A stretch of DNA of 64,000 nucleotides, from assembly GCF_904061905.1 (NCBI RefSeq), contig NZ_CAJFCI010000080.1:62001-126000 (forward strand). The letters are read 5' to 3'. The notes beneath the pieces were generated by a model, which worked only from the letters and a program-made list of their open reading frames with translations, did no database searches and had not been told where the DNA came from. The stretch is from Zestomonas carbonaria (GTDB lineage Bacteria; Pseudomonadota; Gammaproteobacteria; Pseudomonadales; Pseudomonadaceae). Below, in pieces: positions 53,533 to 62,202 of the stretch (positions are counted from its first letter, which is position 1; each line of letters begins with the position of its first letter). A program made the translations under genes and the position numbers.

Positions 53533-54438
53533 TCAGACCCTCGGTCTTTCCTCGATCCGCACCTGGGCCAGCGACTCCAGCACCTGCACCACGTGGGTCA
53601 TGTCGCGGCTCGGTTCGCCCGAGTTGATGGCCTGGTCGAAGAACTGCTTGACCACCGCGCAGGTGAAGGCGGGCGCGCCGGTGGCTTCGGCCTCGGCGAG
53701 GAACAGGCGGATGTCCTTGCGCATCAGGTCCAGGCGGAAGCCGAAATCGAACTCCCGCTTCATCACCGTGCCGGCGAGCATGTTTTCGCTGGTGTAGCTG
53801 CGCGCCGTGCTGACGTTGAGTATCTCCAGCATCTGCCTCGGCTCCAGGCCGGCCTTGATGCCGAACAGCAGCGCTTCGCTGGTGGCCACCAGGGTGGCGC
53901 CGACGATCATGTTGTTGACCAGCTTGAGGGTCTGGCCGAGCCCGGCCTGATCGCCGATATGCACGACCTTGCGGCCGAAGCTGGCGAATACCGCTTCGCA
54001 GCGCGCGTAGGCGCTTGCATCGCCGCCGACCATCACCGACAGGGTTCCCGCTTCGGCCCCGGCCACGCCGCCGGCCAGGGGCGCGTCCAGCGCGGCGATG
54101 CCGCGGTCCTTGAGCGCCTGGTCGAGGCGGCGCGCCATGCTCGGGCCGGTGGTGGAGTGGTCGACCAGGATGCGCACCGTCTCACCCTGGATGACGCCGT
54201 TCTCGCCCAGCACCACCTGCTCGACGATCTCCGGCGTGGGCACGCAGACCAGGATGATTTCCGCGACGTCGGCCACTTCCCGTGGAGACGCATGGCTGCG
54301 CGCGCCGCGAGCCAGCAGGGGAGCCAGCGCGGCGGGATTGGGGTCGTACAGGTCCAGGGCGAATCCATGGTCGAGCAGGTGACGCGCCATCTTCTGGCCC
54401 ATGGCGCCGAGGCCGATGAAACCGATGTTCTCGCTCAT
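53533..54438 (-). CDS. 3-hydroxyisobutyrate-dehydrogenase-family oxidoreductase
   Basis: 301 aa from the ATG at 54438. Rossmann motif GFIGLGAMGQKMA, substrate loop DAPLAGGVAGAEAGTL (the conserved DAPVSGG-like segment) and the catalytic lysine in LKLVNNMI. The family oxidises beta-hydroxyacids (3-hydroxyisobutyrate, tartronate semialdehyde, 6-phosphogluconate-like). A LysR-type operator/promoter identical in geometry to those of the CoA operon and the porin lies upstream (54609-54543), so it probably serves the same pathway. Confidence 0.9.
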   Translation of the reverse strand: MSENIGFIGLGAMGQKMARHLLDHGFALDLYDPNPAALAPLLARGARSHASPREVADVAEIILVCVPTPEIVEQVVLGENGVIQGETVRILVDHSTTGPSMARRLDQALKDRGIAALDAPLAGGVAGAEAGTLSVMVGGDASAYARCEAVFASFGRKVVHIGDQAGLGQTLKLVNNMIVGATLVATSEALLFGIKAGLEPRQMLEILNVSTARSYTSENMLAGTVMKREFDFGFRLDLMRKDIRLFLAEAEATGAPAFTCAVVKQFFDQAINSGEPSRDMTHVVQVLESLAQVRIEERPRV

Positions 54439-54542
54439 TGTTCTTCTTGCTCCTGTTCGGCGGATGGGAGGCATCACCCGGGCAGGGACACAGCGTCTTG
54501 CAGCGATGCCCGGGTGACGATCCGGCGTGGCCGGATTCCGGC

Positions 54543-54610
54543 ATCCTAGGCAGCCGCGCGATGAGCGGACAAAGCACTTTTTGGCGGGGAGGGCTTGAGG
54601 AAAACTCAAG
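54543..54610 (-). promoter_or_regulatory. LysR-type operator and promoter of the dehydrogenase gene
   Basis: Palindrome CTTGAG-N5-CTCAAG at 54594-54610, overlapping the LysR stop codon. On the minus strand TTTGTC follows at offset 36 (54573-54568) and TAGGAT 19 bases later. Same geometry as sites at 47149 and 55568. Confidence 0.7.
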
Positions 54611-55514
54611 CCGCATTGCGGGTGAGGCGTGCCTGCTCCAGCAGCCACAGGCGGAAGGTGGCCATGTCTTCGCTCTCGGCACGGTGCCTGGGTGTCAGCA
54701 GGTAGTAGGTGTAGGCGCCCATATCCACCGTCTGCTCGAAGGGCCTGACCAGGGTGCCTTCGCGCAGCTCCTTCTCCACCAGGAACAGTTGCGCCATGGC
54801 GATGCCCTGGCCACCGATGGCGGCCGCGTAGGCCATCGACGAACTCTGGTAGGTCATGCCGGCCCGCGCGTCCACGGTGCCGATGACGCCCGTGGCTTCC
54901 AGCCAGTGCGCCCAGTCGTCCGGGCGGGCGATGGAGTGCAGCATGGTGTACTCGGCCACGTCGGCCGGCGCATGCAGGCCGGGTTCGGAGTCGAGCAGGG
55001 CGGGGCTGCAGACCGGTGCCAGGACGTTGTCGCTCAGGACGTAGCAGTTGCAGTTGGGCCAGTCCCCGGAACCGAGGCGGATGGCGGCGTCGAGGTCTTC
55101 CTTGTGGAAGTCCACCGGGTCCAGCGAGGCGGTCAGCAGCACCTCGATCTTCGGGTGTTCCTGGTGGAAGCTGGCCAGTCGCGGAATCAGCCACTGCATG
55201 GCGAAGGTGGTGTAGGCGCGCACCTTGATCTGCCGGCGCTTGGGCGGCCGCTTGAGCTTGCGGGTGGCGTTGCGCAGTTCCTCGATGATCCGCGCCACCG
55301 CCTTGAAATACTGCTCGCCGGCGGGCGTGAGGGTGATCTGCCGGTGGCCGCGAATGAACAGCGGCTGCTCCATGTACTCCTCGAGGGTACGGATCTGCCG
55401 CGAGACGGCCCCCGGCGTGACGTTCAGTTCATCGGCTGCGAGGGTGATGCTCAGGTGGCGGGCGACGGCTTCGAAGGCCCGCACAGCGTTGAGGGGAGGC
55501 AGTCGGTCCATCAT
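54606..55514 (-). CDS. LysR-family regulator (GcvA-like)
   Basis: 302 aa from the ATG at 55514. HTH region AVARHLSITLAADELNVTPGAVSRQIRTLE is typical of the GcvA/AmpR branch (quoted in part: LAADELNVTPGAVSRQIRTL), followed by the PBP2 effector domain. It is divergent from the OprD-porin gene. Three promoters of this region (porin, dehydrogenase, CoA operon) carry the same TTGAG-N5-CTCAA palindrome, so this protein is the best candidate for their common activator. Confidence 0.9.
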   Translation of the reverse strand: MMDRLPPLNAVRAFEAVARHLSITLAADELNVTPGAVSRQIRTLEEYMEQPLFIRGHRQITLTPAGEQYFKAVARIIEELRNATRKLKRPPKRRQIKVRAYTTFAMQWLIPRLASFHQEHPKIEVLLTASLDPVDFHKEDLDAAIRLGSGDWPNCNCYVLSDNVLAPVCSPALLDSEPGLHAPADVAEYTMLHSIARPDDWAHWLEATGVIGTVDARAGMTYQSSSMAYAAAIGGQGIAMAQLFLVEKELREGTLVRPFEQTVDMGAYTYYLLTPRHRAESEDMATFRLWLLEQARLTRNAA

Positions 55515-55567
55515 CGGAATCTTCTTCTTGGAATAGAGTGTTTTCGCGGATCTTACTGTATATCTGC

Positions 55568-55634
55568 TTGATAAAAACTCAAGCGAAACACCTGTTTTAA
55601 TCGTTTGTCGCGGTCTCCGGCGGGTTCCTAGCAT
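55568..55634 (+). promoter_or_regulatory. LysR-type operator and promoter of the OprD-family porin gene
   Basis: TTGAT-AAAAA-CTCAA at 55568-55582, TTTGTC at 55604 (offset 36), then 19 bases and TAGCAT. Lies between the divergent LysR gene and the porin. Confidence 0.7.
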
Positions 55635-55675
55635 CGGCCTCGGAACCCATCACAACAACAAGAGAGTACCGCTCC

Positions 55676-57031
55676 ATGACGACTGCAACCTGGGCCGAAC
55701 CGCTCGGCCTCCGTCTTTCCCGGCCGTTCCGGATTTCCTTTCTTCACGCTTCGATGATCGGGGAGCATCGCACTCCCCGGAGCTTCGCTGGCGCAGCGGT
55801 CCTCCTGGGCGTTGCCCTCAGCACCAGCGCACCGCTGCATGCCGAGTTCCTCGCGGACTCGAAGGCCAGCCTGGAGCTGCGCAACTACTACTTCAACCGG
55901 GATTTCCGCCAGGAAAGCGCCGTGCAGAGCAAGGCCGAGGAGTGGGCCCAGGGGTTCCTGCTGCGCTACGAGTCCGGCTACACCGAAGGGCCGATCGGCT
56001 TCGGCGTGGATGCGCTGGGGCTGCTGGGAATCAAGCTGGACTCCAGCCCTGACCGCACCGGCACTGGCCTGCTCAAGTCCGACCGGGAAGCGCCGGGCCG
56101 CGCCCAGGACGAGTACGGCGAACTCGGCGTGACCGCCAAGCTGCGTGTCTCGAACAGCACGCTGAAATACGGCACCCTGTTCCCCAAGCTGCCCATCGCC
56201 CTGTCCAATGACAGCCGGCTGCTGCCGCAGACCTTCCGGGGCACCTGGCTGACCAGTGCGGAAATCGAGAACCTCTCCCTGGACCTGGGCCGCTTCGACC
56301 GGGTGAACCTGCGCAACTCCTCGGATAACGAGCGGATGCAGGTGTTCAACGGCGGCGCGCGCAACATCGTGCTGGGCCGCGCCAGGGACAGCGATGCCCT
56401 GGATTTCGCGGGCGCCACCTACAAATGGCTGCCGACGCTGACGACCTCCTACCACTACGGCGAGCTGGACGGCATCTACCGCCAGCACTACTTCACGCTC
56501 GGTCACAACCTGGACCTGAAGGAAGCGGGGACGCTCAAGTCCGACCTGCTGTGGTCCCGCAGTGTCGACGATGGCGGGAGCAACGTGGACAACCGGGCCC
56601 TCGGCGCGATGTTCTCCTATGCGCTCGGTGCCCACAAATTCGGCCTGGCCTACCAGCGCATGTCCGGCGACACCGGCTTCGCCTACGTCAACGGGGCCGA
56701 CTCCTACCTGGTGAACCTGGTGCAGATCAACGACTTCGGCAACGAGGACGAACACTCCTGGCAGGCGCGCTACGACTTCGATTTCGTCGCGCTGGGCATC
56801 CCGGGGCTGAGCTTCATGACCCGCTACCTCTCCGGCGACAACGTCCATGTCGTGGGCCGGGCGGAGGAGGGCAAGGAATGGGAACGCAACTCCGAGTTCG
56901 CCTACGTCATCCAGAGCGGCTCGCTGAAAGGGCTCGTCATGAAATGGCGCAATGCATCGAGCCGCAGCAATTTCGGCGGCGATATCGACGAGAACCGCCT
57001 GATCGTCAGCTACACGTTGCCACTCTGGTAG
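55676..57031 (+). CDS. OprD-family outer-membrane porin
   Basis: 451 aa, 16/18-strand substrate-specific porin of the OprD/OccD-OccK group. The signal sequence is long (cleavage after LSTSAPLHA, before EFLADSK); an internal ATG at 55754 would shorten it but has no clear ribosome site. Landmarks: LELRNYYFNRDFR, YGTLFPKLPIALSNDSRLLPQ (shortened: GTLFPKLPIALSNDSRLL) and the C-terminal LIVSYTLPLW. Members import acids such as benzoate, vanillate or amino acids. The shared LysR site links it to the CoA operon at 47260, so it probably imports that substrate. Confidence 0.93.
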   Translation: MTTATWAEPLGLRLSRPFRISFLHASMIGEHRTPRSFAGAAVLLGVALSTSAPLHAEFLADSKASLELRNYYFNRDFRQESAVQSKAEEWAQGFLLRYESGYTEGPIGFGVDALGLLGIKLDSSPDRTGTGLLKSDREAPGRAQDEYGELGVTAKLRVSNSTLKYGTLFPKLPIALSNDSRLLPQTFRGTWLTSAEIENLSLDLGRFDRVNLRNSSDNERMQVFNGGARNIVLGRARDSDALDFAGATYKWLPTLTTSYHYGELDGIYRQHYFTLGHNLDLKEAGTLKSDLLWSRSVDDGGSNVDNRALGAMFSYALGAHKFGLAYQRMSGDTGFAYVNGADSYLVNLVQINDFGNEDEHSWQARYDFDFVALGIPGLSFMTRYLSGDNVHVVGRAEEGKEWERNSEFAYVIQSGSLKGLVMKWRNASSRSNFGGDIDENRLIVSYTLPLW

Positions 57032-57113
57032 GCCTGCCCAACGCACCTTCGCCATGCTCACGCCGCGTTTTCCCGCAGAGGCGAACGCGTTGGCCCGGTC
57101 GAGCCAGCGGACG

Positions 57114-57187
57114 GTGGACAAGTAAACGTTGTCCACACGTCGTCCTTGAGCTCGCGTAGGGTGGAAAACCGCGAAGCGTTTTCCACC
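57114..57187. repeat. Two adjacent hairpins downstream of the porin gene
   Basis: GTGGACAA/TTGTCCAC (57114-57137, 8-base loop) and GGTGGAAA/TTTCCACC (57161-57187). Neither has a T-run; they resemble repetitive extragenic palindromes of Pseudomonas and may end the porin message. Confidence 0.6.
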
Positions 57188-57293
57188 AGTCAGGCTGCTA
57201 CGAACGAGGAATGACTGGAACCCTCGCAAACATGGCTCGCTTCGCCGTTAGCCAGTAGCATGACCGTCTCGGAAATCGCGGACCGGTAAACCC

Positions 57294-58739
57294 ATGCTGA
57301 CGGTGCAGGACCTCATCGATATCGAAGTGCTGAAACTGCATGCGGTTGCGGGCCTGACCGGTACCAACCGGTTGATCACCTGGGCCCATGCCGTCGACCT
57401 GCCGGACCCCTGGCGATGGATTTCTCCGGGCGACCTGGTCATGACGACCGGGGTGGGTATTCCATCCGGCGCGGATGATCAGGTCGCCTGGCTGGAGCAA
57501 CTGGTGCAGAGCAGTGCCAGCGCGCTGGTGGTCGCTCCCAGGGATGACGCACCGAAACTATCGGGCAAGCTGCTGAAAGCTGCCGATCGCCTGCTGTTTC
57601 CCGTTCTTCGCGCCAGCTTCGAGCTGGAGTTCGTCAAGCTCTCCCACTATGTGATCGAAAGCGTTCTGCAGGCCCAGCGCGAGCGCTTCAACGCAAGCGA
57701 GCGCCTGTTCCAGACCTATGCCGAAGCCTTGCGCAAGGAACCCGACATGGCCGGGCGCCTTTCGATCCTGGCCGCCACGCTGGACCTGAGCCTGGCCATC
57801 GAGGATGCGGTCAGCGGCGTCAATATCGTCGAACCCCGGTCACCCCGGCAGCAACCGGTGCGGGTCGAGCGGATACCGATCGGCGGGCGCACCCGGGCCA
57901 ACCTCGTCATGGCGCGCAAAGGCGAAAGGACGCTGGATGACCCTATCCTGGTGCGCTCGCTGGTCGGGCTGCTGGGCGTCGAACTCGAACGCCTGATGAT
58001 CCACCGTGACCTGCAGCGCGAAGAGGGAGCGGCGCTGCTGCGCAGCCTGCTGGAGAGCGAAACGGAGTTCACGCTCGCCCGTCCCATCCTGGAACAGCGC
58101 GGCCTGGTCGGCACCCTGGTGAGCCTGGCGATCAAGCCGGGTAGCAACGGCCCCTGGGGCGTGGACGAGTTGCACCAGGCGCCCGCCCTGCACCAGGCGA
58201 GCCCACTGCTGCTGAGCGACAAGGGCCTGCTGTTGGCAATCAGTCGTGACGACAACAGCGTCTTCGATGCGCTGCGTAGCAATCTCGGCGAGGGTACCGT
58301 GATCGGGGTCAGTGGGCCGATCGCCGCGGCAACGGGATTTCATGAAAGCATCAGGCAGGCTCGCCTGGCCCTGACCCAGGCCCAGGAAGTCGAGGCCGGC
58401 GTACTTCGCTACGGCGAGGCCGAGACCGGGCTGATCATGGCACCGAAATCCCTTGCCGAAGCCCGGGCGCTGGTAGGGCGCTACCTGGGCCCGCTGATCG
58501 AGCACGACCGCACCCAGGGCGCATCGTTGCTGGCGACGCTCCTGGCCTTCCTGGAAAACGACGGGAACTGGAAAGCCACCGCCTTCGACCTGGGCATTCA
58601 CCGCCAGACCTTGGTCTACCGGCTGAAACTGGTGGAGCAACTGACGGGGATCAAGCCCACCACCACCCAGGGCATCGCGCGCTTCTGGATCGCGATCCAG
58701 GCCGGCAAGAACACCGAGCTGTTCGATGACATCCCTTGA
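57294..58739 (+). CDS. PucR-family transcriptional regulator
   Basis: 481 aa. N-terminal PucR domain (LTVQDLIDIEVLKLHAVAGL, LPDPWRWISPGDLVMTTGVG) and a C-terminal HTH_30 (AFDLGIHRQTLVYRLKLVEQ). PucR regulators control purine, polyamine and amine catabolism. It is convergent with the amine-type operon 63603-58796, its probable target. No recognisable operator was seen. Confidence 0.92.
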   Translation: MLTVQDLIDIEVLKLHAVAGLTGTNRLITWAHAVDLPDPWRWISPGDLVMTTGVGIPSGADDQVAWLEQLVQSSASALVVAPRDDAPKLSGKLLKAADRLLFPVLRASFELEFVKLSHYVIESVLQAQRERFNASERLFQTYAEALRKEPDMAGRLSILAATLDLSLAIEDAVSGVNIVEPRSPRQQPVRVERIPIGGRTRANLVMARKGERTLDDPILVRSLVGLLGVELERLMIHRDLQREEGAALLRSLLESETEFTLARPILEQRGLVGTLVSLAIKPGSNGPWGVDELHQAPALHQASPLLLSDKGLLLAISRDDNSVFDALRSNLGEGTVIGVSGPIAAATGFHESIRQARLALTQAQEVEAGVLRYGEAETGLIMAPKSLAEARALVGRYLGPLIEHDRTQGASLLATLLAFLENDGNWKATAFDLGIHRQTLVYRLKLVEQLTGIKPTTTQGIARFWIAIQAGKNTELFDDIP

Positions 58740-58745
58740 ACGCAA

Positions 58746-58773
58746 ACGGCCCCGCACCTGGGTGCGAGGCCGT
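58746..58773. terminator. Bidirectional hairpin between convergent PucR and mmsA-like genes
   Basis: ACGGCC/GGCCGT outer and GCACC/GGTGC inner arms, located in the 56-bp gap between the two convergent stops. No T-run on either side. Confidence 0.65.
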
Positions 58774-58795
58774 CCGGTCCTGCTCGCCGACAGCG

Positions 58796-60307
58796 TCAGT
58801 TGCTGGTCGGCATGGCGAACTCGGCACCCTTGGCAATGGCCTGCGGCCAGCGCTGCATGATGCTCTTCTGCCTGGTGTAGAAACGCACGCCCTCTTCGCC
58901 ATAGGCGTGCATGTCGCCGAACAGGCTCTTCTTCCAGCCACCGAAACCGTGCCAGGCCATGGGCACCGGGATCGGCACGTTGATGCCCACCATGCCGACC
59001 TGGATGCGCCGGCCGAACTCGCGGGCGATGTGGCCGTCACGGGTGTAGAGGCTCACGCCGTTGCCGAACTCGTGGTCATTGATGAGCTGCACCGCCTCGG
59101 CGAAATCCTTGACCCGCAGGCACGCCAGCACCGGGCCGAAGATCTCTTCCTTGTAGATGCGCATGTCCGGGGTGGCGTTGTCGAACAGCGTGCCGCCCAG
59201 CCAGAAGCCGTCGCCGCAGCCTTCGCCTGCCGTTTCACCGTCGAAGCCACGGCCGTCCACCAGCAGCGTGGCACCTTCCTTCACGCCCTGCTCGATGTAG
59301 CCGGAGATACGATCGAGGGCCGCGCGGGTGACGATCGGCCCCATCTCGGCTTCGAGGTTGGTGCCATTGAGCACCTTGAGTGCCCGGGTACGCTCGATCA
59401 GCTTCGGCATGACCTTCTCGGCGGTCTCGTCGCCGACGAAGACGGCGACGCTGATGGCCATGCAGCGCTCGCCAGCCGAGCCGTAGGCGGCGCCGATCAG
59501 CGCATCCACCACTTGGTCGATATCGGCATCGGGCATCACCACCAAGTGGTTCTTCGCCCCGCCCAGGGCCTGGACGCGCTTGCCGTGGCGCGCGCCGGTC
59601 TCGTAGATATGGTTGGCGATGGGCGTCGAGCCGACGAACGAGACGGCCTCCACATCCGGATGTTCCAGCAGTGCGTTGACCGCTTCCTTGTCGCCCTGCA
59701 CCACGTTGAACACACCGTCGGGCAGACCGGCCTGCTTGAGCAGGTCGGCGATGAACAGGCTGGGGCTGGGGTCGATCGGGCTGGGCTTGAGCACGAAGGT
59801 ATTACCGGTGGCCAGCGCCACGGGGAACATCCACATCGGCACCATCACCGGAAAGTTGAAGGGCGTGATGCCCGCCACCACGCCCAGCGGCTGGCGCAGC
59901 GTCCAGTTGTCGATGTTGGTGCTGACCTGGTCGGTGAAGTCGGTCTTGAGTAGTTGCGGTGCGCCGCAGGCGAACTCGACGATCTCGATGCCGCGAGTGA
60001 CTTCGCCCTGGGCGTCGGTGAACACCTTGCCGTGCTCGGCGGTGATCAGACGGGCCAGTTCGTCGCGGTGCTCGTTGAGCAGGGCCAGGAAGCGGTTCAG
60101 CACACGGGAGCGGCGCAGCGGCGGGAGATTGCTCCAGGCCGGGAAGGCGGCCTTGGCGGAGGCCACGGCTACGTCCACATCGGCGTGGCTGGCCAGTTGC
60201 ACCTGGCCGGTGACGGCACCGGTGGCCGGATTGTAGACCGGCAGTTGCTGGCCGCTGGTGGCTTCCACGGGCGCGCCGGAAATCCAGTTCATGATCGTGT
60301 TGGTCAT
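58796..60307 (-). CDS. mmsA: CoA-acylating methylmalonate-semialdehyde dehydrogenase-like
   Basis: 503 aa, aldehyde dehydrogenase fold. Catalytic Cys in GSAGERCMAIS and the MmsA-type C-terminus GFGGWKKSLFGDMHAYGEEG. The group converts methylmalonate, malonate or similar semialdehydes to acyl-CoA. In this operon with an amine oxidase and permease, it would handle a semialdehyde from an amine or beta-amino acid (for example beta-alanine or 3-aminoisobutyrate); this is inferred. Not necessarily the valine-pathway mmsA, as mmsB is not adjacent. Confidence 0.9.
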   Translation of the reverse strand: MTNTIMNWISGAPVEATSGQQLPVYNPATGAVTGQVQLASHADVDVAVASAKAAFPAWSNLPPLRRSRVLNRFLALLNEHRDELARLITAEHGKVFTDAQGEVTRGIEIVEFACGAPQLLKTDFTDQVSTNIDNWTLRQPLGVVAGITPFNFPVMVPMWMFPVALATGNTFVLKPSPIDPSPSLFIADLLKQAGLPDGVFNVVQGDKEAVNALLEHPDVEAVSFVGSTPIANHIYETGARHGKRVQALGGAKNHLVVMPDADIDQVVDALIGAAYGSAGERCMAISVAVFVGDETAEKVMPKLIERTRALKVLNGTNLEAEMGPIVTRAALDRISGYIEQGVKEGATLLVDGRGFDGETAGEGCGDGFWLGGTLFDNATPDMRIYKEEIFGPVLACLRVKDFAEAVQLINDHEFGNGVSLYTRDGHIAREFGRRIQVGMVGINVPIPVPMAWHGFGGWKKSLFGDMHAYGEEGVRFYTRQKSIMQRWPQAIAKGAEFAMPTSN

Positions 60308-60404
60308 CGGTATTTCTCACTCATGGGGGCGGTACGCGAGCTGCCCACCGCCCCGGACAGTAATGGATGACGGGTTGAAGTCCCCGCCAGCGAGTCGGCT
60401 TCGA

Positions 60405-60755
60405 TCAATAGATCGCGTAGACCTTCCTGACCGTCTCCAGCACATCCCAGCGCCCGGTCCAGCCCGGGGGCAGGATGATCAGGTCACCGCCGGTGACCTC
60501 CACCGTTTCACCGGTCGCATCGTCCGTCAGTTGGGCGCGGCCGGAGATGATGTAGGTGAACTCGGTATCGGGACGATCGACCACGGGCCATCCGCCCGGC
60601 TGGCACTCCCAGACGCCCAGGTTGCCGGTCGCCTCGGGCGCCAGCTTCTGGATCGCGATCTGCGGGTCGCCCTGGTCCGCACCGGCACGCTGGCCGGCGG
60701 GATTCAGTGGCAACGACTGGATGGCGGCGGACTTGATGATCGTGAAAGTTGTCAC
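60405..60755 (-). CDS. Cupin protein of the DUF861 type
   Basis: 116 aa, single small cupin (GVWECQPGGWPVVDRP, FTYIISGRAQLTDDA, GDLIILPPGWTGRWDV). DUF861 members are related to ureidoglycine aminohydrolase and usually lie beside amine oxidases of the PuuB kind. Its stop precedes the mmsA-like gene by about 97 bp and it lies 12 bp after the oxidase gene. Confidence 0.88.
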   Translation of the reverse strand: MTTFTIIKSAAIQSLPLNPAGQRAGADQGDPQIAIQKLAPEATGNLGVWECQPGGWPVVDRPDTEFTYIISGRAQLTDDATGETVEVTGGDLIILPPGWTGRWDVLETVRKVYAIY

Positions 60756-60767
60756 GGCGTACTCCTC

Positions 60768-62150
60768 TTAATGCGCACCTGTCAGCTTCTCCAGCAACAT
60801 CGCAGTGCGTGATGGACGATGGGTAATGCGCTCTTCGATGTCGCTCAGCGAAGCCGCGGCGAGCCCGGTGTTCACACCCAGCCAGCGCAGCGGCTCGGGC
60901 TCCCAGGACGGAGAGCGGTGATTGACCAGGGGCAGGGCGTTGATCGCCTCGTCCCGGTCGAGGATCAGGTTGCGCAGGATGCGGCCCGCCAGGTTGCTGG
61001 TGGCGACCCCGTCTCCCACATAGTTGCCCGCCCAGGCGATACGGCTCTTCCGGTCGATGCTCACCGTGGGGCACCAGTCGCGGGAAACCCCCAGTGCGCC
61101 GCCCCAGCGGTGGGTGATGCGTGCATCGGCCAGGTCCGGGAAGAACTCGAGCATCGTTTCGTGGATCTTGCTGTGGACGTTGTCCACCAGATCGGCGTCG
61201 TCGGAAATCCGCGAACCCCAGTTGTAGGGCGCGCCGCGACCGCCGAACACCAGGCGTCCCTCGGCCGTGACCTGCCCGTAGACGCGCAGATGGCGCATGT
61301 CGTTGAAGGCCAGGCGGTGATCGAGGTTCAGCCGGCGGCGCAGGTCGGCGGGCAGCGGTTCGGTCGCCAGCACCAGCGAGTAGAGCGGGATGACGAAGCG
61401 CGAGAGTCCAGGTTGCTGCGAAGTGAACGCCTCGGTGGCGCGCACCGTGAAGCCAGCCCTGACCGAGCCCTGCTCGGTGTGGACGACGCCTGGAGCAAGC
61501 TCCGTGGCAGCAGAGTGCTCATGGATGGTCGCCCCCATCCGCTCGACGAGCCGTGCCAGGCCGCGCACGAGCTTGCCGGGATGGATGAGCGCACAGTGTT
61601 CGGTGTAGAGCCCACCCAACGTACCCTGGGCACCAACCTTGGCGACGGCTTGCGCGCCGTCGAGGACCTGCCACTGGTCCGGCAGCCCGAAACGTACTGA
61701 GGCTTCCACCGTTGCTCTTGCCCGGGCCATCTGTGGTGCACTGCGGGCCAGCGAGAGAAAGCCCTGCTTGGCATAGTCCGCGTCGACGCCCTCCAGGGCG
61801 AGCACGCGGCCGATCTCATCGACCGTCTCGTTCATGGCCGCCTGTAGCTTCAGGGCGGCGTCATGGGAATACATCCCGGCGACCCTGGCCAGGGAGATCG
61901 GGAAGATCGCCGAGGCCCAGCCACCGTTGCGCCCGGAGGCGCCGAAACCGACTTCGCGCTTCTCCAGCAGCATCACGCGCAGCGACGGATCGCTCTCGAG
62001 CAGGTAGTAGGCCGTCCACAGGCCGGTGTATCCCGCGCCGACGATGACGACATCGGCCTCCACCGCTCCCTCCAGACGCGTGCGGGACGGGCCCTGCTCG
62101 AACCAGAGCGGCCGGTTGGGTAACTGGGTCAAATCGAGTTTTGCTGACAT
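60768..62150 (-). CDS. FAD-dependent amine oxidoreductase (PuuB-like)
   Basis: 460 aa from the ATG at 62150. DAO-fold FAD binding at the N-terminus (DVVIVGAGYTGLWTAYYLLE) and the GASGRNGGWAS segment typical of gamma-glutamylputrescine oxidase and sarcosine-oxidase-like enzymes. It oxidatively deaminates an amine imported by the permease encoded just upstream (about 50 bp gap), giving an aldehyde for the dehydrogenase. Confidence 0.9.
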   Translation of the reverse strand: MSAKLDLTQLPNRPLWFEQGPSRTRLEGAVEADVVIVGAGYTGLWTAYYLLESDPSLRVMLLEKREVGFGASGRNGGWASAIFPISLARVAGMYSHDAALKLQAAMNETVDEIGRVLALEGVDADYAKQGFLSLARSAPQMARARATVEASVRFGLPDQWQVLDGAQAVAKVGAQGTLGGLYTEHCALIHPGKLVRGLARLVERMGATIHEHSAATELAPGVVHTEQGSVRAGFTVRATEAFTSQQPGLSRFVIPLYSLVLATEPLPADLRRRLNLDHRLAFNDMRHLRVYGQVTAEGRLVFGGRGAPYNWGSRISDDADLVDNVHSKIHETMLEFFPDLADARITHRWGGALGVSRDWCPTVSIDRKSRIAWAGNYVGDGVATSNLAGRILRNLILDRDEAINALPLVNHRSPSWEPEPLRWLGVNTGLAAASLSDIEERITHRPSRTAMLLEKLTGAH

Positions 62151-62202
62151 GCTGTTGGCTTCCCATTGACGGCCATGAACATGGGGTTGATCGGTGGGTT
62201 GG

